Source: Ceratotherium simum simum
Taxonomy: Eukaryota; Chordata; Mammalia; Perissodactyla; Rhinocerotidae
DNA length: 64,000 nt
Assembly (NCBI RefSeq): GCF_000283155.1
Contig: NW_004454177.1
Location: 21,434,850 to 21,498,849, forward strand
Direction: 5' to 3'
Shown: positions 12,679-25,499 of the stretch, one piece after another
How positions within the stretch are numbered: position 1 is the stretch's first letter
Layout of the letters: every line of letters starts with the position of its first letter
Made by a program: the position numbers and the translations under genes
The notes under the pieces: generated by a model
Told to the model about the DNA's origin: nothing
The model's input: the letters and a program-made list of their open reading frames with translations, nothing else
Database searches by the model: none

Positions 12679-12837
12679 CTGTTTTCACTGTTTGCCAGCC
12701 CAGGGAGAATGGGCTGCGAGCCTGCAGGTTGTAGGAGGAGACTGGGCTGTGGTTGTCAGCTGCTGGACTCCAGGAGAGCGTAGCTGTGCTGTCGGTGATC
12801 TCTTCAACGATCACTATCCCTGGTGGGCCCGGGGGAC
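12679..12837 (-). CDS. CNTN5: CNTN5 internal exon: first half of fibronectin type III domain 1
   Basis: This 159-bp coding exon opens the first FN3 domain of contactin-5. On the minus strand the acceptor reads ...TTCTGCCTATAG before 12837 and the donor is ACAG|GTAAAC after 12679. Both ends are phase 1, so the exon is symmetric at 53 codons. The product starts with the proline-rich linker GPPGPPG and continues through [18 protein letters not shown], holding the B-strand tryptophan conserved in FN3 domains, then [10 protein letters not shown] and GWQTVKT. The first glycine is split: G from the Ig6 exon plus GT here. The exon is clearly more GC-rich than the surrounding intron. An open frame running past both splice sites exists, but only the part between them matches the family. 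Confidence 0.94.
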
Positions 12838-13849
12838 CTATAGGCAGAAGGGAATGGATAAAGTGAAGCACAAGCCACGATGAGGAGCCATGAGAAATTG
12901 TATTTCTAATAGGGATCCAATCAAACTATGTAATTGTCTAATGAAATACATATTTAGTAAAAAAATTGACAGTAAAAAGTGATGAGAGGCAAGCTGGTTT
13001 CCATGATTTCTGAGGGTAACAACTATAGATTTAATTTTTTTCTAACACTTTTTGCTTGGAGGCAACTACCAATTAGCATTATATTTTATAGGAAAAGAAA
13101 AAATATTTAGAAACAAACACAAGAATATGAATGTCACTATCAACTACGGCTGTTGAAATCAATCACAGCTTACAGAGGCAGCAACAGAGAGTGATAGGCA
13201 ATGCTGTCAGGAACAAGAATGATCCCATCATTGCTAAAAAGCTATGGATGTATTGGCCTAATTTTCATGTTTGGGAAACCTGCAATGTACAAATACTGTG
13301 ATGTGACTATCAAGTACTTAAACTGTAACAGAGGAGATATGAAAGGCTCTGAAATAATGATAGTTCAGACCAAGAAAGGGTATATACTAGAAGTGAGGCA
13401 TGGAAAAATTTTGTGGGGAGTTAAAAGGATGATGTGATTAGATTATTACTATTATTAATATTGGTCAGGGTGGGAGGGTGGTGAATCAGAGACTATTTCT
13501 CTTTTGATCATGATAAATTGGTATAGAATAGTGATGATCAATCTATAGCATGTAGACTCTAGCTTCAAGAAACAACTATGATCTGATATGAGGAGAAATA
13601 TACCTTTGTATTATTACTTCTAAAATAGTGATTTCTAATAACATTTAAAAATATGTAGAGTGTTTATATTTTAGTGGCTAAAAAGCAATGTCAGTTTTCT
13701 TATTAACATTCTTTTATTCCCTAATATGGACAATTCAGGATGCAAAGATGCTATTATTTTCAATGAAAAAATCCCATCTTTATTATTGTAAGTTATTTTC
13801 TGAGTTAGTTCTTATGTAGCAAGTTACTCTCTGAACTTGGTCTGAGCAG

Positions 13850-15000
13850 TAAGGGCTGACCTAGACTGTAAGAAGCTAAGACATGGTGGAGTGTCGAAGA
13901 GATGGAGACAGTTAGTAAAGACCTCAGGGTAGAGAATTTAAACAAGGAAGAGATAATGAGATGGAGATAGAATTAAAAACCCTCTCCAGGCAAATGGCAT
14001 TTTTATGAAATGAGAAATGAGCACTGTTATCAAGACTGAGAAGAACCAGTAGCAGATAGCAGAGAGCAAAGATATAGAAGACAGGGACTATTCCATCAGG
14101 AGGGTGACAAAAGATTGAGACTGTGGGCAAAAGTGTAGATGATAAGCATGAGAAGAAGTGGCAGCTTTTTCTCTCAAAGAAATGAAGGAAGAAACAATGA
14201 TTAGAGAGAGAAAGCTTTTGAGAAGGCAAGAAGGGATGTTGAGAGAGCTCATTTGGTAAGATTCTCATTTTTTCACTTTCACAAACAAGAAAAAAAACCT
14301 ACAAAAAGTAAAAGTGATTGGGTGAGAATGGGACTGAGCTAGAGCAGAATGGTAAAGGTCTGGAATAAGCACATGATAAAAGAGGAAAGATATGAAGAAG
14401 AGTGAAATATAAATGTTTTGGAATAGTATTGGAGTTCAAGTGTGGTTCAATGGCACCATTTTGAAGTGGAACTGACCAACTCAGCAAGATTAAGATAGAA
14501 AACCAGGACCAGGGCCAGAGAAAGTAGTTAATTGAATCCCTTCAGATTTAGGAGTTTGTAAATTTGGTATGGCTTATTATCAAAGATGCCAGTGGTATGA
14601 ATGACCATAGTGTCAAGATGGACTAGGGAGTCAAGTGAAGCAGAAAGGTGCTGACAGACTAGAATAAGAGAAAGGAGTCAAGGAAATCAGATTATTATGA
14701 GGGGAAGATACAAGAATAAGAACTTGCTTTGTGAGGAGAAAATTGCAGAATTTGTGATTTAAGTGTAGGATACTTTTGAGTGAGAATTTGCTTGTATCCA
14801 TCTGGAGTGAAGTGGAGAATATGAATTTTAGGGTTGACAAGGTCAAAGACTTAAGGAAGAATATGTTTGATGTGTCACCAATGTGAATGTTCAAAGCAGT
14901 AAAATAGTGGCTAAGGATGAGGTGAGGAAAATAAATGAGATTCAGGTGTTGAAGAAGATATCTAGCAAGTTGTTAGACTTTGGTGACAGGGATATGGAAG
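13850..15000. repeat. Purine-rich old interspersed sequence, family not assigned
   Basis: A long G/A-rich plus strand with a style seen in very old mammalian repeats (gagaaggcaagaaggg, gagctagagcagaatgg). It has minus-strand frames up to 114 codons, but they are low-complexity S/L/F-rich translations of the purine-rich strand and have no domain. Confidence 0.35.
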
Positions 15001-15014
15001 AGCAACTGTAATGA

Positions 15015-15395
15015 TGATAATATAACAATGATAAGAATATTAACTGTAATAATAATACTAATAGCTACCATATCCTCACTGTACTGTATTAAGGACTGTA
15101 TTAAGTATTTTGCAAACATTAAGCTGTTCATTTGTTTCTATGTCACTGTGAGGTGGGCATTATTATCCTTGTTTCATAGAGGATGTAATGGAATCTCAAA
15201 GAGATTTAGTCAATGAATAATAAGCAAAATTACTTAGTTAATAACCATATTATATGTTAGGTGCTATGCTAGGCAGTGGGTATCAGAGAGTCCATTCTAA
15301 TGAGGAGAAGTTATTTGCCCAAGTCACTCTGCTAGTGAACAGCACAGCTGAGATTTCAATTCAGAGCTAATTGTGAACCCTGATTTGTCTAAGGA
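15015..15395 (-). repeat. MIR SINE, antisense, with an internal interruption
   Basis: The order 'taatagctaccat', 'gtgaggtgggcattattatcc' and 'gctagtgaacagcacagctgag' is reverse-complement MIR. The middle, about 15210-15290, contains an unrelated or duplicated MIR-like piece ('gttaggtgctatgctaggca'). Confidence 0.65.
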
Positions 15396-15554
15396 AGCAA
15401 GGCGTATACAGATCCTTCCTCCTTTCAATGTTAATGTAGGGAGTAGTTTCAATTGAAGGAAGGAAAGAAAGAGAAAAAGTACGCATTAGGGAAAGCCACA
15501 TTTAAATTATGTGGTAGAGATAGAGATGGCATTTGAAAAAAGGGTTTAGAACTT

Positions 15555-16102
15555 TGTGCAGCCTGTGTATGATGGCCACCAACCCTCCTCTTCCTCCCTG
15601 GACATGCAGGTCATTCCCTCACCGAAAGGTGGAGCCTATTCTTTCACCTTCTTGAATCTGGGCTGGCCTGTGGCTATTTCACCTAAAAGACAATGGTAGA
15701 AGTGACACAGCATGACTTTTGAGGAGAGGTCATAGAAGCATTGCAGCTTCATCCCAGATTTCCTGGAATTCTTATGGGAAAATCCAGCTGCCTAGTTAGA
15801 AATCTGATTAAACTGAGGCTGCCATTCTGTGAGGAAGTCCAAGCTAGCCATTTGGAGAGGCTAGTGGAGAGAGGGAGATCCAAGCTGCCCCCGGCTATTC
15901 CAGGCATCCCAGCCCAGGCACCGGACATGTGAGTGATGAAGCCTTCAAGTGACTCCAGCTTCAGCCACCAAGGGACTCGTGTGCACGAGAGATCCCAAGT
16001 AAGAACCTGGCTGTGCCTGTCAGCTGCCAAAACCATGAGAGCAAATACTACATTGATATTTTAAGTAACTAAGTTTTGGGGCAGCAATGAATAATCGGGA
16101 CA
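15555..16102 (+). mobile_element. MLT1-type MaLR solo LTR
   Basis: LTR landmarks of ERVL-MaLR MLT1: an opening with 'gtgtatgatggcc', middle 'ccggacatgtgagtgatgaa', then 'aagtaactaagttttggggc' and the end 'gaataatcgggaca'. No retroviral coding region is present. Confidence 0.75.
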
Positions 16103-16734
16103 GACTTCAAAATAGTTTGGTTTGACAGTTTGTTAATAGATAAGGAGTTTATCAGGAGCATCTTCAAGATGCTATGAAAAAAAGACTTGAAATGTAGCTA
16201 ATGTATTCAAATAGGAATAATTATCAACATATTCATTTTTTTAAGCTCTTTTATTTTATTTCATTTATTCTCTTCCATTTCATCCATTCTATTTATTCAC
16301 CTCTTCAAAAAGCATTTATTAACAACCATGTGTGACGTGTGATAGAAGATTTTGTGGAAAATAACTGTTAACTTGAATAAAATAATTTGCTTTTCTGAGT
16401 ATTAAAGCTCTATGAAAATGTTTAAGTTAGTTCTCTTAAAGAAAGGTAAATTTCTTTCAATAATAGGTAATAATTACTCTAAATAATTTTTTAAAACTTC
16501 AGCTGGAACAGAAAATGGAATTTACAACATAATTAATAAATCCCCAAGTATTTTTCTCTATGTGTGGCTATTTTCCCAATTATGGTCCTTAGCAAAATAA
16601 TCAGTGACAGTGAACAAGATTTATCCACCCAGGATACTGATTGTGGCTGTGCAATTACTTATAATTACAAACCATTGTAAATAACTAATTGTCTAATAAT
16701 TATGTAATGCTTAAATCACAAAATCTTATGATAA

Positions 16735-17035
16735 AATATTAGGCAGCCATTAAACTGCCTAATATTTAAGACTATTTAATGATATGGGAAATGTTCACAA
16801 TACAAGTGAAAAAAGTAGAATGCAACATTTTATGTAAATATGAATGTCTAAATAGTAATTTGCCAAATATGTAAAGGAAAAGACTGGAAAGAAATGCATT
16901 AAAGTATACATGGTGGTTATTGCTTGGAGGTGAGGATGTGGATGATTTAAATTTTATTCTTTATTCTTGTTTGGATTTTCCAATTCTGTACAATAAGCTT
17001 GTATTACTTCTACAATTATTTTAAAAGGTCATTAA
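16735..17035 (+). repeat. L1/HAL1-like LINE 3' fragment
   Basis: It carries the LINE-tail landmarks 'taggcagccattaaa', 'gaaaaaagtagaatgcaa', 'aaaagactggaaagaaatgc' and 'gtggttattgcttggaggtg'. The family subdivision is uncertain. Confidence 0.6.
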
Positions 17036-17289
17036 TTTAAAGAACGCCTCCATATTGTCATATGCCTGTACTATTGTGAGTATACCCTATTTAACTAAAT
17101 GTTTACTGAATGCAATTCAGTATTGTGTTATTAGTGCAATTAGTATGTGTGAAGCACTGTGCCGAGCGTGGGAGATGGGGGCGAGAAAGGTTTATAGGAG
17201 GACAAGATAGGGTCCAGTCCCAGATGTGTTCAAGTCCAGTGGCAAAGACAGATCTTTTACAAAAAAATAAATGCCAGGCAGTGATAATG

Positions 17290-17440
17290 TTATGTTCAAG
17301 TGCTTTGAGAGTACATTTTACATCTCATTATAGCACTTATTACATTGAGTATAATTATTTTTCTATAATTTCCACTAGTTTGAATATTCAACATGGTACT
17401 TGGCATATATTAGGCCCTCAATAAATATTGGTAGAAGAAG
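17290..17440 (+). repeat. L2 3' end fragment
   Basis: Contains 'atctcattatagcacttatt' and 'ggcatatattaggccctcaataaatatt', the L2 tail pattern, although no terminal gaatg repeat remains. It is followed by a purine-rich run to about 17495. Confidence 0.6.
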
Positions 17441-18415
17441 AGATGGAAGGAAGAAGGGAGGATAAAAAAAAGGAAGAAGAAAGAGAAGGAAGGACATAAG
17501 TTATGTTTTGAGTTTGGAATGTTGTGTAACAATTAACAAGTAAAAGACTGTTTTAAAATAAAGTAATTATCATATAAGACAAAGATCCAATATGATAGCC
17601 TCTTTTTTGTTAAATAAAGTATATTTGAGCCAACAGTTTTTTTCAGTCAAGTTTAGTGTGGGGTGGTAATAAAAATGAGAGGATAGCTCTATGAATGAAG
17701 ACAATAAACCCTTTCATATGATTTAATAATAGGGCTCATTCTTATTAGAAACTTAGAGTATTAAAGCCTATGGATAGATACTTTTTCAGATCCCTGTAAA
17801 TCTGAAAGATTTTTACGAATATACTATCGTAAAACTCTTCTGAAAAATCAGTGATGTGATTTACCTTTTAAGACAGATTAAATACAATTTTCAACCATAA
17901 TAAAAGTGAAAATGAGATTTACGGTTATTATATTAGTATTGGTTTATTGATGCTCTATTTATGGAGAAAATATATTTTTAAACACTCTGTACTGAATGCT
18001 GGCTGCAATTAGCTTCTTGTATATATTTAGGAGTGAATTACATTAATATTATATTAATGCAATCAATATCTGTTTTTAAGGTCTGTTAATGATGGTCATG
18101 TTTTCGTCATCCTTTGACTTTTTTTTTAAATGAGCCCTTCTCTTCAAAGGCTTTTATAGCTAATTTACACAAGATATCTTTGAAAATAGATTAATAACAG
18201 ATAAACATCTCAGAGATGACAAATGTGTGACAGTAGCTAGTGTCTGAATATAGATGCCACTCACTTAGCAGAAATCTCATTAATTTTATGCTTAGCTGTA
18301 ATGATTCAGTGTCAGATGAGCAGGAATCTGGAAAGTCCCCCTCCTCTACCCTCCCCATGATAGTGCTATTATATAGGATCACTAAAATAAATATTTTATT
18401 TGAAAATAGACAATC

Positions 18416-18742
18416 ACGGGCCGGCCTGTGGCTTAGCAGTTAAGTGCATGTGCTCCACTACTGGCGGCCTGGGTTCAGATCCCGGGCGAGCACCAATGCA
18501 CCGCTTCTCCGGCCACGCCGAGGCCGTGTGCCACATACAGCAACTAGAAGGATGTGCAACTATAACATACAACTATCTACTGGGGCTTTGGGGAAAAAAA
18601 AAAGGAGGAGGATTGGCAATAGATGTTAGCTCAGAGCCGGTCTTCCTCAGCAAAAAGACGAGGATTAACATGGATGTTAGCTCAGGGCTGATCTTCCTCA
18701 CAAAAAAAAAATAAATAAATAAAATAAAAAACTGGTAAAAAA
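18416..18742 (+). mobile_element. ERE-type SINE (perissodactyl tRNA-derived)
   Basis: A full-length element with head 'gggccggcctgtggcttagc' and two 'gatgttagctcag' segments in the 3' part. A perfect 13-bp target duplication (aaaatagacaatc) flanks it at 18403-18415 and 18743-18755. The A box tggcttagcag fits TRGYnnAnnnG, and the B box ggttcagatcc is close to GGTTCGANTCC, so the Pol III promoter pattern survives. Confidence 0.97.
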
Positions 18743-20638
18743 AAAATAGACAATCTCAAAGAATGGACACAGTCTCTTCATATCTTCATGGTGAGGACTG
18801 CTGAGCAAATGACAGAGCACAAAAGCCCCTAGCAGAAGCCATGTTCTCATGAATTCAATCTATCCTCAATCAAAGGCTCCCCAGGATTGCTATTAGATTG
18901 CTCTCAGATCTACTTGTTCGGTTGACCTAACGTTCAGTTAGAAAAATTTTCTTCTCTGGAGAAGACTGACTTTTAAAGCTGAAGAGCAAATAAAAAATAT
19001 ACATCTCCTTGCAAACTCTAAAGCTATTATTGTTATGCTGGTGACATGAAACAAGGACCTGAGACTTCAAGTAATAGTTAAGCAATGTTACAGTCTTGAA
19101 ATTTTTACATTAACTCCAGTCATCTAGTTCAACCCTATTATTTTTCAAGTGAGGAAGGAGTACTTGAGACAGGAAAACTCCTCCTCAAAAACAGAGTCCA
19201 AGGGTCCTCTTGCTTTGAGGGGAACAGGAGTTGAAGCAGAGGTTGGGTTTAGTCTTGACAACCAGTGGAGGGGTGTTTCCTGTTCAGAGCAAATTCTGAC
19301 AAATTAATGTGCTAACAAACAGGAAGTCGTGTACTGACTTTCCGTGAAATTATTGCCCATTCTCTTTTTAGACAACAGCTAGTGGTGTCAGGCTTTAGAG
19401 TTCTTGTGGTGTGACTGTCCAGCCCTTCTTAAGGAATAATTCTTAAAAAACATCCTCCTACTGCTAAGACTGATTCCCCATGCAGAACAACTTTTCTGGC
19501 TCTTTCTCACCTAGACAGCATCACGTTCTCTGCCTGATTCTGATACCTACTGATTCAACAAATATCCCTATAGTTATATGTTATTTTTTACATTTTAAAT
19601 CTATTGTTTGTTTTTATTTTTATTTGGCTTTGGGCACTTTTCTGCTATTTTTCCTCACATAGAAGTTTTAAGTGAAAAATTAAACCTGTTGGGATTTAAA
19701 ACATTAAACAGGTATTTGCTTTAAATTGTTTAAAACCAAAATGAATAATCTGATACCAACTATGCCATGGTATCTTAAGTCAGTTCTCTTCTTAAGCCCA
19801 TAAATATTGCTTGGAGACAGACACTATTTACTTCTAAAGATGTAGAAATATGCTACAAAAAAAAGGAAAGCAGGCATGGCAATCATTCATGGGAGAAAAA
19901 TCCTGAACATGCCTTTCTAATACCGAGTGGAGAGGAGATTCAGCTACTGTCTGGAAGATTAGACTAATGCAGAGAAATAAACTCAATAATTCAGGTGGCA
20001 AAGAGTATTTTTTATTTTTATCATGTAGTTTAATTATATGCAACAAACCATCCAGTACAAGGATCATTTTGCATAGACCCAATTTAAAAGACCATATACA
20101 AATAACAACAAAACCATTCATTAAAAAGTAGTAGTCAATAATGTGAGTAGATTTTTCTGAATTAATCACATATTAAAACCTATTAGTAACTGGTTGCTGA
20201 GGTTTTCATCTTTAGAATAGAATTATGAAGAATCCTGGTATACCCTTATTTAGGAAGTATGGTGTTATTGGGAGTATATTTATTTTTACACAAGAAAATG
20301 TCTCCTGACATACTCTTATCATGCTGGGCTGGCAAACTTCATATAGCATTGCATCTTTCCTTCTTTACCTTCTCCTCAGATACTTCCTTACCATCATTAT
20401 GTTCCTCATGAAGTCTAGAGGGTGTTCTTAGATTTCTTTCGTATTTACTAAACTAGTTTAAGTGACTTTTTCCTACTGTTCTCAATCCCATGAGAAGAAC
20501 TAACTCTTTTTTACCAGGTACAGTTAAAGATGAAAATGAGAGACAAACAGTTCTAATATTTTTTTCCAAAAACAACTTTGTTTTCAATTAATTTGGTAAA
20601 GCTCATCATTTATTATATCTATCCATCATATCATTATC

Positions 20639-20676
20639 TTTATTATTATTATTATTATCTATCTATCATCTATCTG

Positions 20677-20734
<58 letters not shown>
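20639..20734. repeat. Compound (TTA)n-(TATC)n microsatellite
   Basis: Trinucleotide tat/att units change into ATCT units near 20656 and then into a pure TATC run to 20734. The frame through it gives an artefactual YLSIYLSI peptide repeat. Confidence 0.96.
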
Positions 20735-20814
20735 ATCATTTATGTAACCTTGTCTCTCAGAATGAAATTCTTTTCCCTCCTCACATGGCCTATTTAGGAC
20801 CTATTTAGACTTCC

Positions 20815-21130
20815 AGTTTCAAATCTCTTTGCTCAAATTTCATTTCCTTGGAGGAGACTTCTCTGACTGCCCTGCCTAGGCAAAATCACTAGATTATATG
20901 CATTCAAAGTACCATGTAACTCTCACTCATGGTTGAAATCACAGTTGAAGCTTTCTACTTATTTATGTGACTTTTTATTAATGGTGGCTTTCCTCTTTGG
21001 ATTTTAGGTACGGGGGGCTGGAATTGTCCTTGTAATTTGCTCACTATTGTATTCCCAGTGCCAGTACAGTTCTTGACACAAACTGTGTTATCAGAATAGA
21101 TTTGTGATAAATGATTGCATAAATAATTTT
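20815..21130 (+). repeat. L2 3' end fragment
   Basis: L2 3' UTR order: 'tctttgctcaaatttcattt', 'tggaggagacttctctgac', 'attcccagtgccagtacag' and a decayed ataaatgattgc end. Confidence 0.75.
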
Positions 21131-21594
21131 TATTAACTTAAAAGGTTAGCATAGCTGTTGAATTACTTTTGTACACATTTTCACCTTTGACCAATCAAAA
21201 TATGAGAAAGAATAATACATCTTTACAAAATCATAGCACTGTTCTGGAAAAACTGTTACCATATATTAAAAAATAAGATTCTAATTATGTTACATTCTCA
21301 TCTTTCTTACATGCTATTAATTAGATGCTCAACTGATCACGCCGAGTTTCTAAACGACAGCAACAAAAAACAGGCTATTAGTGTCTCTCAGACTTTGATG
21401 AACAATGAAATCTCTGGCATGATTGTAAAAAAAAAAAAAAAAAAAAATAGATTCCAGGGCTATACTCAATAGCTACTGAATTTCAATTTCTGTGACTGGA
21501 GCCTCAAAATCATATTTTGTACAAGATGCCTAGGAAATTTTTATGCACCCTATATTTCAAGAAAAACTGGTCTAAAGAAAGGAGATTTGGATAA

Positions 21595-21820
21595 AGAGTC
21601 AGCAGAATCTTATTCCAGTTCTGACTCTTATGTAAGAGATTTCTGTAAGTTTCTGAACCTTGGGCAAGCTTCTGAACTTCGTTGAGTCTCAATTTCCTTA
21701 CATTTTATAAAGGGGATGACAATATCAATCTTATATCATTATTGTGAAGATTACATGGGGTAATGTATGTAAAAATTACTTTGTAAATAGCTACACTAGC
21801 TCTGGCAAGGCCTCTCAGTA
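21595..21820 (+). repeat. MIR SINE
   Basis: Sense MIR: 'ccttgggcaagcttctgaac', 'gagtctcaatttccttacat', 'aaggggatgacaatatcaat' and 'tattgtgaagattacatggg'. Confidence 0.8.
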
Positions 21821-22044
21821 GCTCGGTAACTTTGACAATGTCATATGATCGCACATTGTTTCATTTTTTACCGATAAAAATAAGAACCTATGAGCCACAT
21901 TTGGTTTTATCAAAATAAATAAGGATAGATGTCAAAGTGATTTGAAAAAGAAAAAAATGTATTGTTATTGGTAGATTCAATAAACACTCTGTACCTTCTG
22001 GGAAGCTTATAATGTAAACTGGAAAAAAAGTATAATGCTGAAAT

Positions 22045-22305
22045 GATAATGATTTAATGCCCACCTATCAGGTAGAAGGTTTCATGCCAGATGATACTTA
22101 CTTTCTCTCTAATCTTTACAGCACATCTGGTATTGACACCTTCTTTCCACAAATGAGAAGACTGAGTCTCAGAAAGTCCAGGTGACTCACCCAAGGTCAC
22201 ACAATATTCCAATAGTGGATCTGTGGGTTCAATTCTGGTTCTTAGTTGCATATGTATCTGAGTTTTAACTCCATGCTATTCATTACCGCACAACACTATT
22301 TCACA
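22045..22305 (-). repeat. MIR SINE
   Basis: Antisense MIR core: 'agaagactgagtctcag', 'cccaaggtcacacaatattcc' region and 'gatctgtgggttcaattctg'. A minus-strand frame through it is a shadow. Confidence 0.78.
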
Positions 22306-22489
22306 TAATTCAGCGTATACAGAAAATGTAGATTTCAGAAGATTAAAAATTATTATGAGCTGGGGCAAAAAATTTTTTTATTGATGGAAATGGATTTAAA
22401 GGTAGAAAATGTATGCTAGAGATGAAGTGAACTTTGTAGTTGACTCCGTAATATTTCTTCCACCTTTCCCAAGGTGGCATAGGGAATTA

Positions 22490-22990
22490 ACTTCTCATTA
22501 TATGAGTGGCCCTGATTAGTCTATGCCCTTCTTGGCAATCTCTCCTGCCTCTGCTAGTGATTGGTTCAGGAAGCTAGGTCTAAGCCCATCAGATCATGGC
22601 AATCTTCCTACGATAGGTGCTGGTTCAGGAGTAAGCACATGGTCTAAACTGGCAAAACCAGATAAAGGGATGGACATTTATAGAGATATGCTAGTTCTTT
22701 CTCCTGTTGTATATGAACAAGAAAGCATTTAGCCTCTACTGTTCTTGGTAGTCAGCCTATGACTACAATGAGCTGTAGGGTAAGGTTAACGTTGTAGAGG
22801 ACAGAGTGAAGAGACGGAACCAACTTGGGTCCTTGAAAAAAACTTGAGACATCAAATCAACCAATTAAAAAAATCTACTTTAGTTTCCTGTCAAGAGAGC
22901 CAATAAATTTCCTTATTATTTAATCCTATTTGAGTTAGGCTTTATATTACTTGCAACTGGGAACACTGTAGGATACAAATAATAGCTGAG
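22490..22990. repeat. Old interspersed repeat, family not assigned
   Basis: The pattern 'gattggttcagg...ggtaagcacatgg' followed by 'gccaataaatttccttatta' and 'cacttgcaac'-like text recurs widely in mammalian genomes, so I read it as repeat-derived, but I cannot fix the family. Confidence 0.4.
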
Positions 22991-24000
22991 AACTCCCTTC
23001 ATTTACGAAGGATTAAAACTGGAATAATTTCTCATCTGTGCCAAGACTGGTTATATTAGGATAAAGAGCCTGAAAAGAGGATCTCCAACATCTAATTACC
23101 CCTTGGAATTGAAAAATGACAAGTCAATTGGGAAAGCTGACAGAACAGCTCGTGGACTAGAAGAAAACAGCCAGATAGGTAAACACACAATGCAATAAAA
23201 TTATAAAAATGATTTAAAAATTTACCTGTAGGAGAATGAAATAATCACATTTAGATAGAGACTTGGGACTTATTAAAGACATACTATTATAATCAATGTA
23301 TTCCTATGACAATAAAGTTTAACAAAGTTTTGAGAATCAGAGAAAAATTTTAGAGCAAAATTGAAAAATCCCATTTTACAAAGTTACTATTAAATTTTCT
23401 ATGTGGTTTTCATTGCTGCATCGATAAAAAAAAAAAAAAAAAAAAAAAGAAGCCTGAAAGGGTTGGAGACACTACCCTGTGAGAACAAAAACAAAAAGCT
23501 AACGACGTCTTTGAATGATGAAGGCTGACTAGATACCACGAGACCCAGGTTCTCATGCAGGGGCTGCCATATTCCAGAAGGGTGACTTAGGAATTCTCTT
23601 CATGTCTTCAGGACACAGAACGTTCTTTAGATACTGAGGCTGCAAGAATAGGTTTTTCAGTAAAGATTCCAAGAAAACAGTTCTTCTGGGCTAGTACTTA
23701 AAGATGGAATAGGTAACCTTTTTTTTTTTGGTGGCAAAAAGGATAAGTAAACAAATACACCAAAAGACTGGAAAATTTAAGGCATTTTTGAAGAGAGGGA
23801 AAGCAAAAGAAAATTTAAGTTTGATCAGAGTAGCAGGAGTCTATAAAGGTGAGGAAAAAGAGGTTGAGGGAAGACCTTGAACACCAGGACAATAAGTTTG
23901 AACTTTGTTTTGTAGGTATTGGAGAGCCAGGAAATGTTTTTAAATGGAAAGTTGACCGACACATTAGATGTTTTAAAGGAAGAGTCAAAAGTGGTAATGA

Positions 24001-24262
24001 GGGGGCCAGCCCCATAGCACAGTGGTTAAATTCGACATGCTCTGCTTGGGCGGCCTAGGGTTCACGGGTTCAGATCCCGGGCATGGACCTACACCACTTG
24101 TCAACCATGCTGTGGCAGTGACCCACATACAAAATAGAGGAAGGTTGGCACAGATGTTAGCTCAGGGCTAATCTTGCTCAAGCAAAAAAAGAGGAATATT
24201 GGTAACAGGTGTTAGCTCAGAGCAAATCTTCCTCACCAAAAAAAAAAAAAAAAAAGAAAAAA
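24001..24262 (+). mobile_element. ERE-type SINE, diverged subfamily
   Basis: Head 'gggggccagccccatagcac' and two 'gatgttagctcag'/'ggtgttagctcag' segments, then an A-run at 24238-24255. Flanks 'agtggtaatga' (about 23990-24000) and 'agtgggaatga' (about 24264-24274) form a near-perfect target duplication. The body differs from the copies at 18416 and 59282 (it has 'ggacctacaccacttg'), so it belongs to a different ERE subfamily, shared with 57352. Confidence 0.9.
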
Positions 24263-25499
24263 GAGTGGGAATGAAATATTATTCCAGAATTTTATGCTTG
24301 GATAAATTGGAAGAAAAATGGTGGAATAAAGGGAAAACCTGGAGAAGGATCTCAGAATTTTTCTTTTCAATTTAATGCAATTAATCTCAATTGAAATAAA
24401 TTCTGATGATAACAGTGAAGTGCAGAGGTAAGAAGATGCTAGTTTGGAGCCTGAAGAGAATTGAAAAGGTCTAGAATAGTCGTTGTGAACAATGGGATGG
24501 GGAATCAATAACAATTGAACAGTAATATTGCTAAACAACATTGAGAACTTATATGAAGTGAAAAACATGATTTTAAAGAGGCTGAGTCAACATTGTTCCA
24601 TTAGATTCGTTATGCCCTATGTTTGCTCATAACCAGAAACAGAGATGATTGAGTTTAAAAGTTGACATGATAGGTATCAAGAAAGTCATGAGCTTCAGGT
24701 AGAAATTGAATTAGATATAGCTGGTGACCATACAAATTAAGTGGAGTCCATGTGAAACTCAGGGAAAGACTCAATAATTGTGGCGAGGCATCTCTTGCAG
24801 TAGAATAAAGCTGTGGTCAAAGGTTTCATATCCCAAGTTATAGATCAAGATATACGTGACAGTGCTCCCAGGACATAAGTTGGGGCCCCTATAGTTGCAA
24901 ATAGGGCAAGATAATAAGGCGCTGGGCTCTCAGCTGGCCGATGTATCAATTGATAGCTCAAAAACTCCTTTCTTGGAGATAAAATCTTAGTAGACACATA
25001 AACCTTTTCTTTAGCACTCCTATTTAATTTCTTTCTTACATACGCCATGTAGCCAGAATCCAGCATACAAATCATTCTTTGCTATTTATTTCCATTTGCT
25101 TTTTAACATTTAGATCAACACGTAAGAATGGCTGTGTGTGTGTATACTGCAAAGAATAGGGTGGAGTGGAAGGTGAGATAAAGTCATGAGAAAATGCTGA
25201 AGGACTTATACAGATGGGAGTGCCAAGCTTCAAAGAACTGTTTTGTGATTGCAGCCATAGGAAATCCTTTCCCATCACACTACTCTCAAATATTTCTTCC
25301 TCTTATTTCACTGTGTCCGTTTCTCTGCTTTATTGACATGTTATATGACATGACAACATAGTTAATATTAAATGCCTACAATTATTGTTTATTCAATTAA
25401 TACTCCATATGCTGTCCATTCTTTCCTATTTATCTGATTTTTAAAAATGTAGTTACTGTCTATGGGGAAAAAGATTACATATTCATTCATTCATACATT

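Noticed and set aside
20578..20808. Protein with YLSI repeats
   Set aside because: A translation of a TATC microsatellite.
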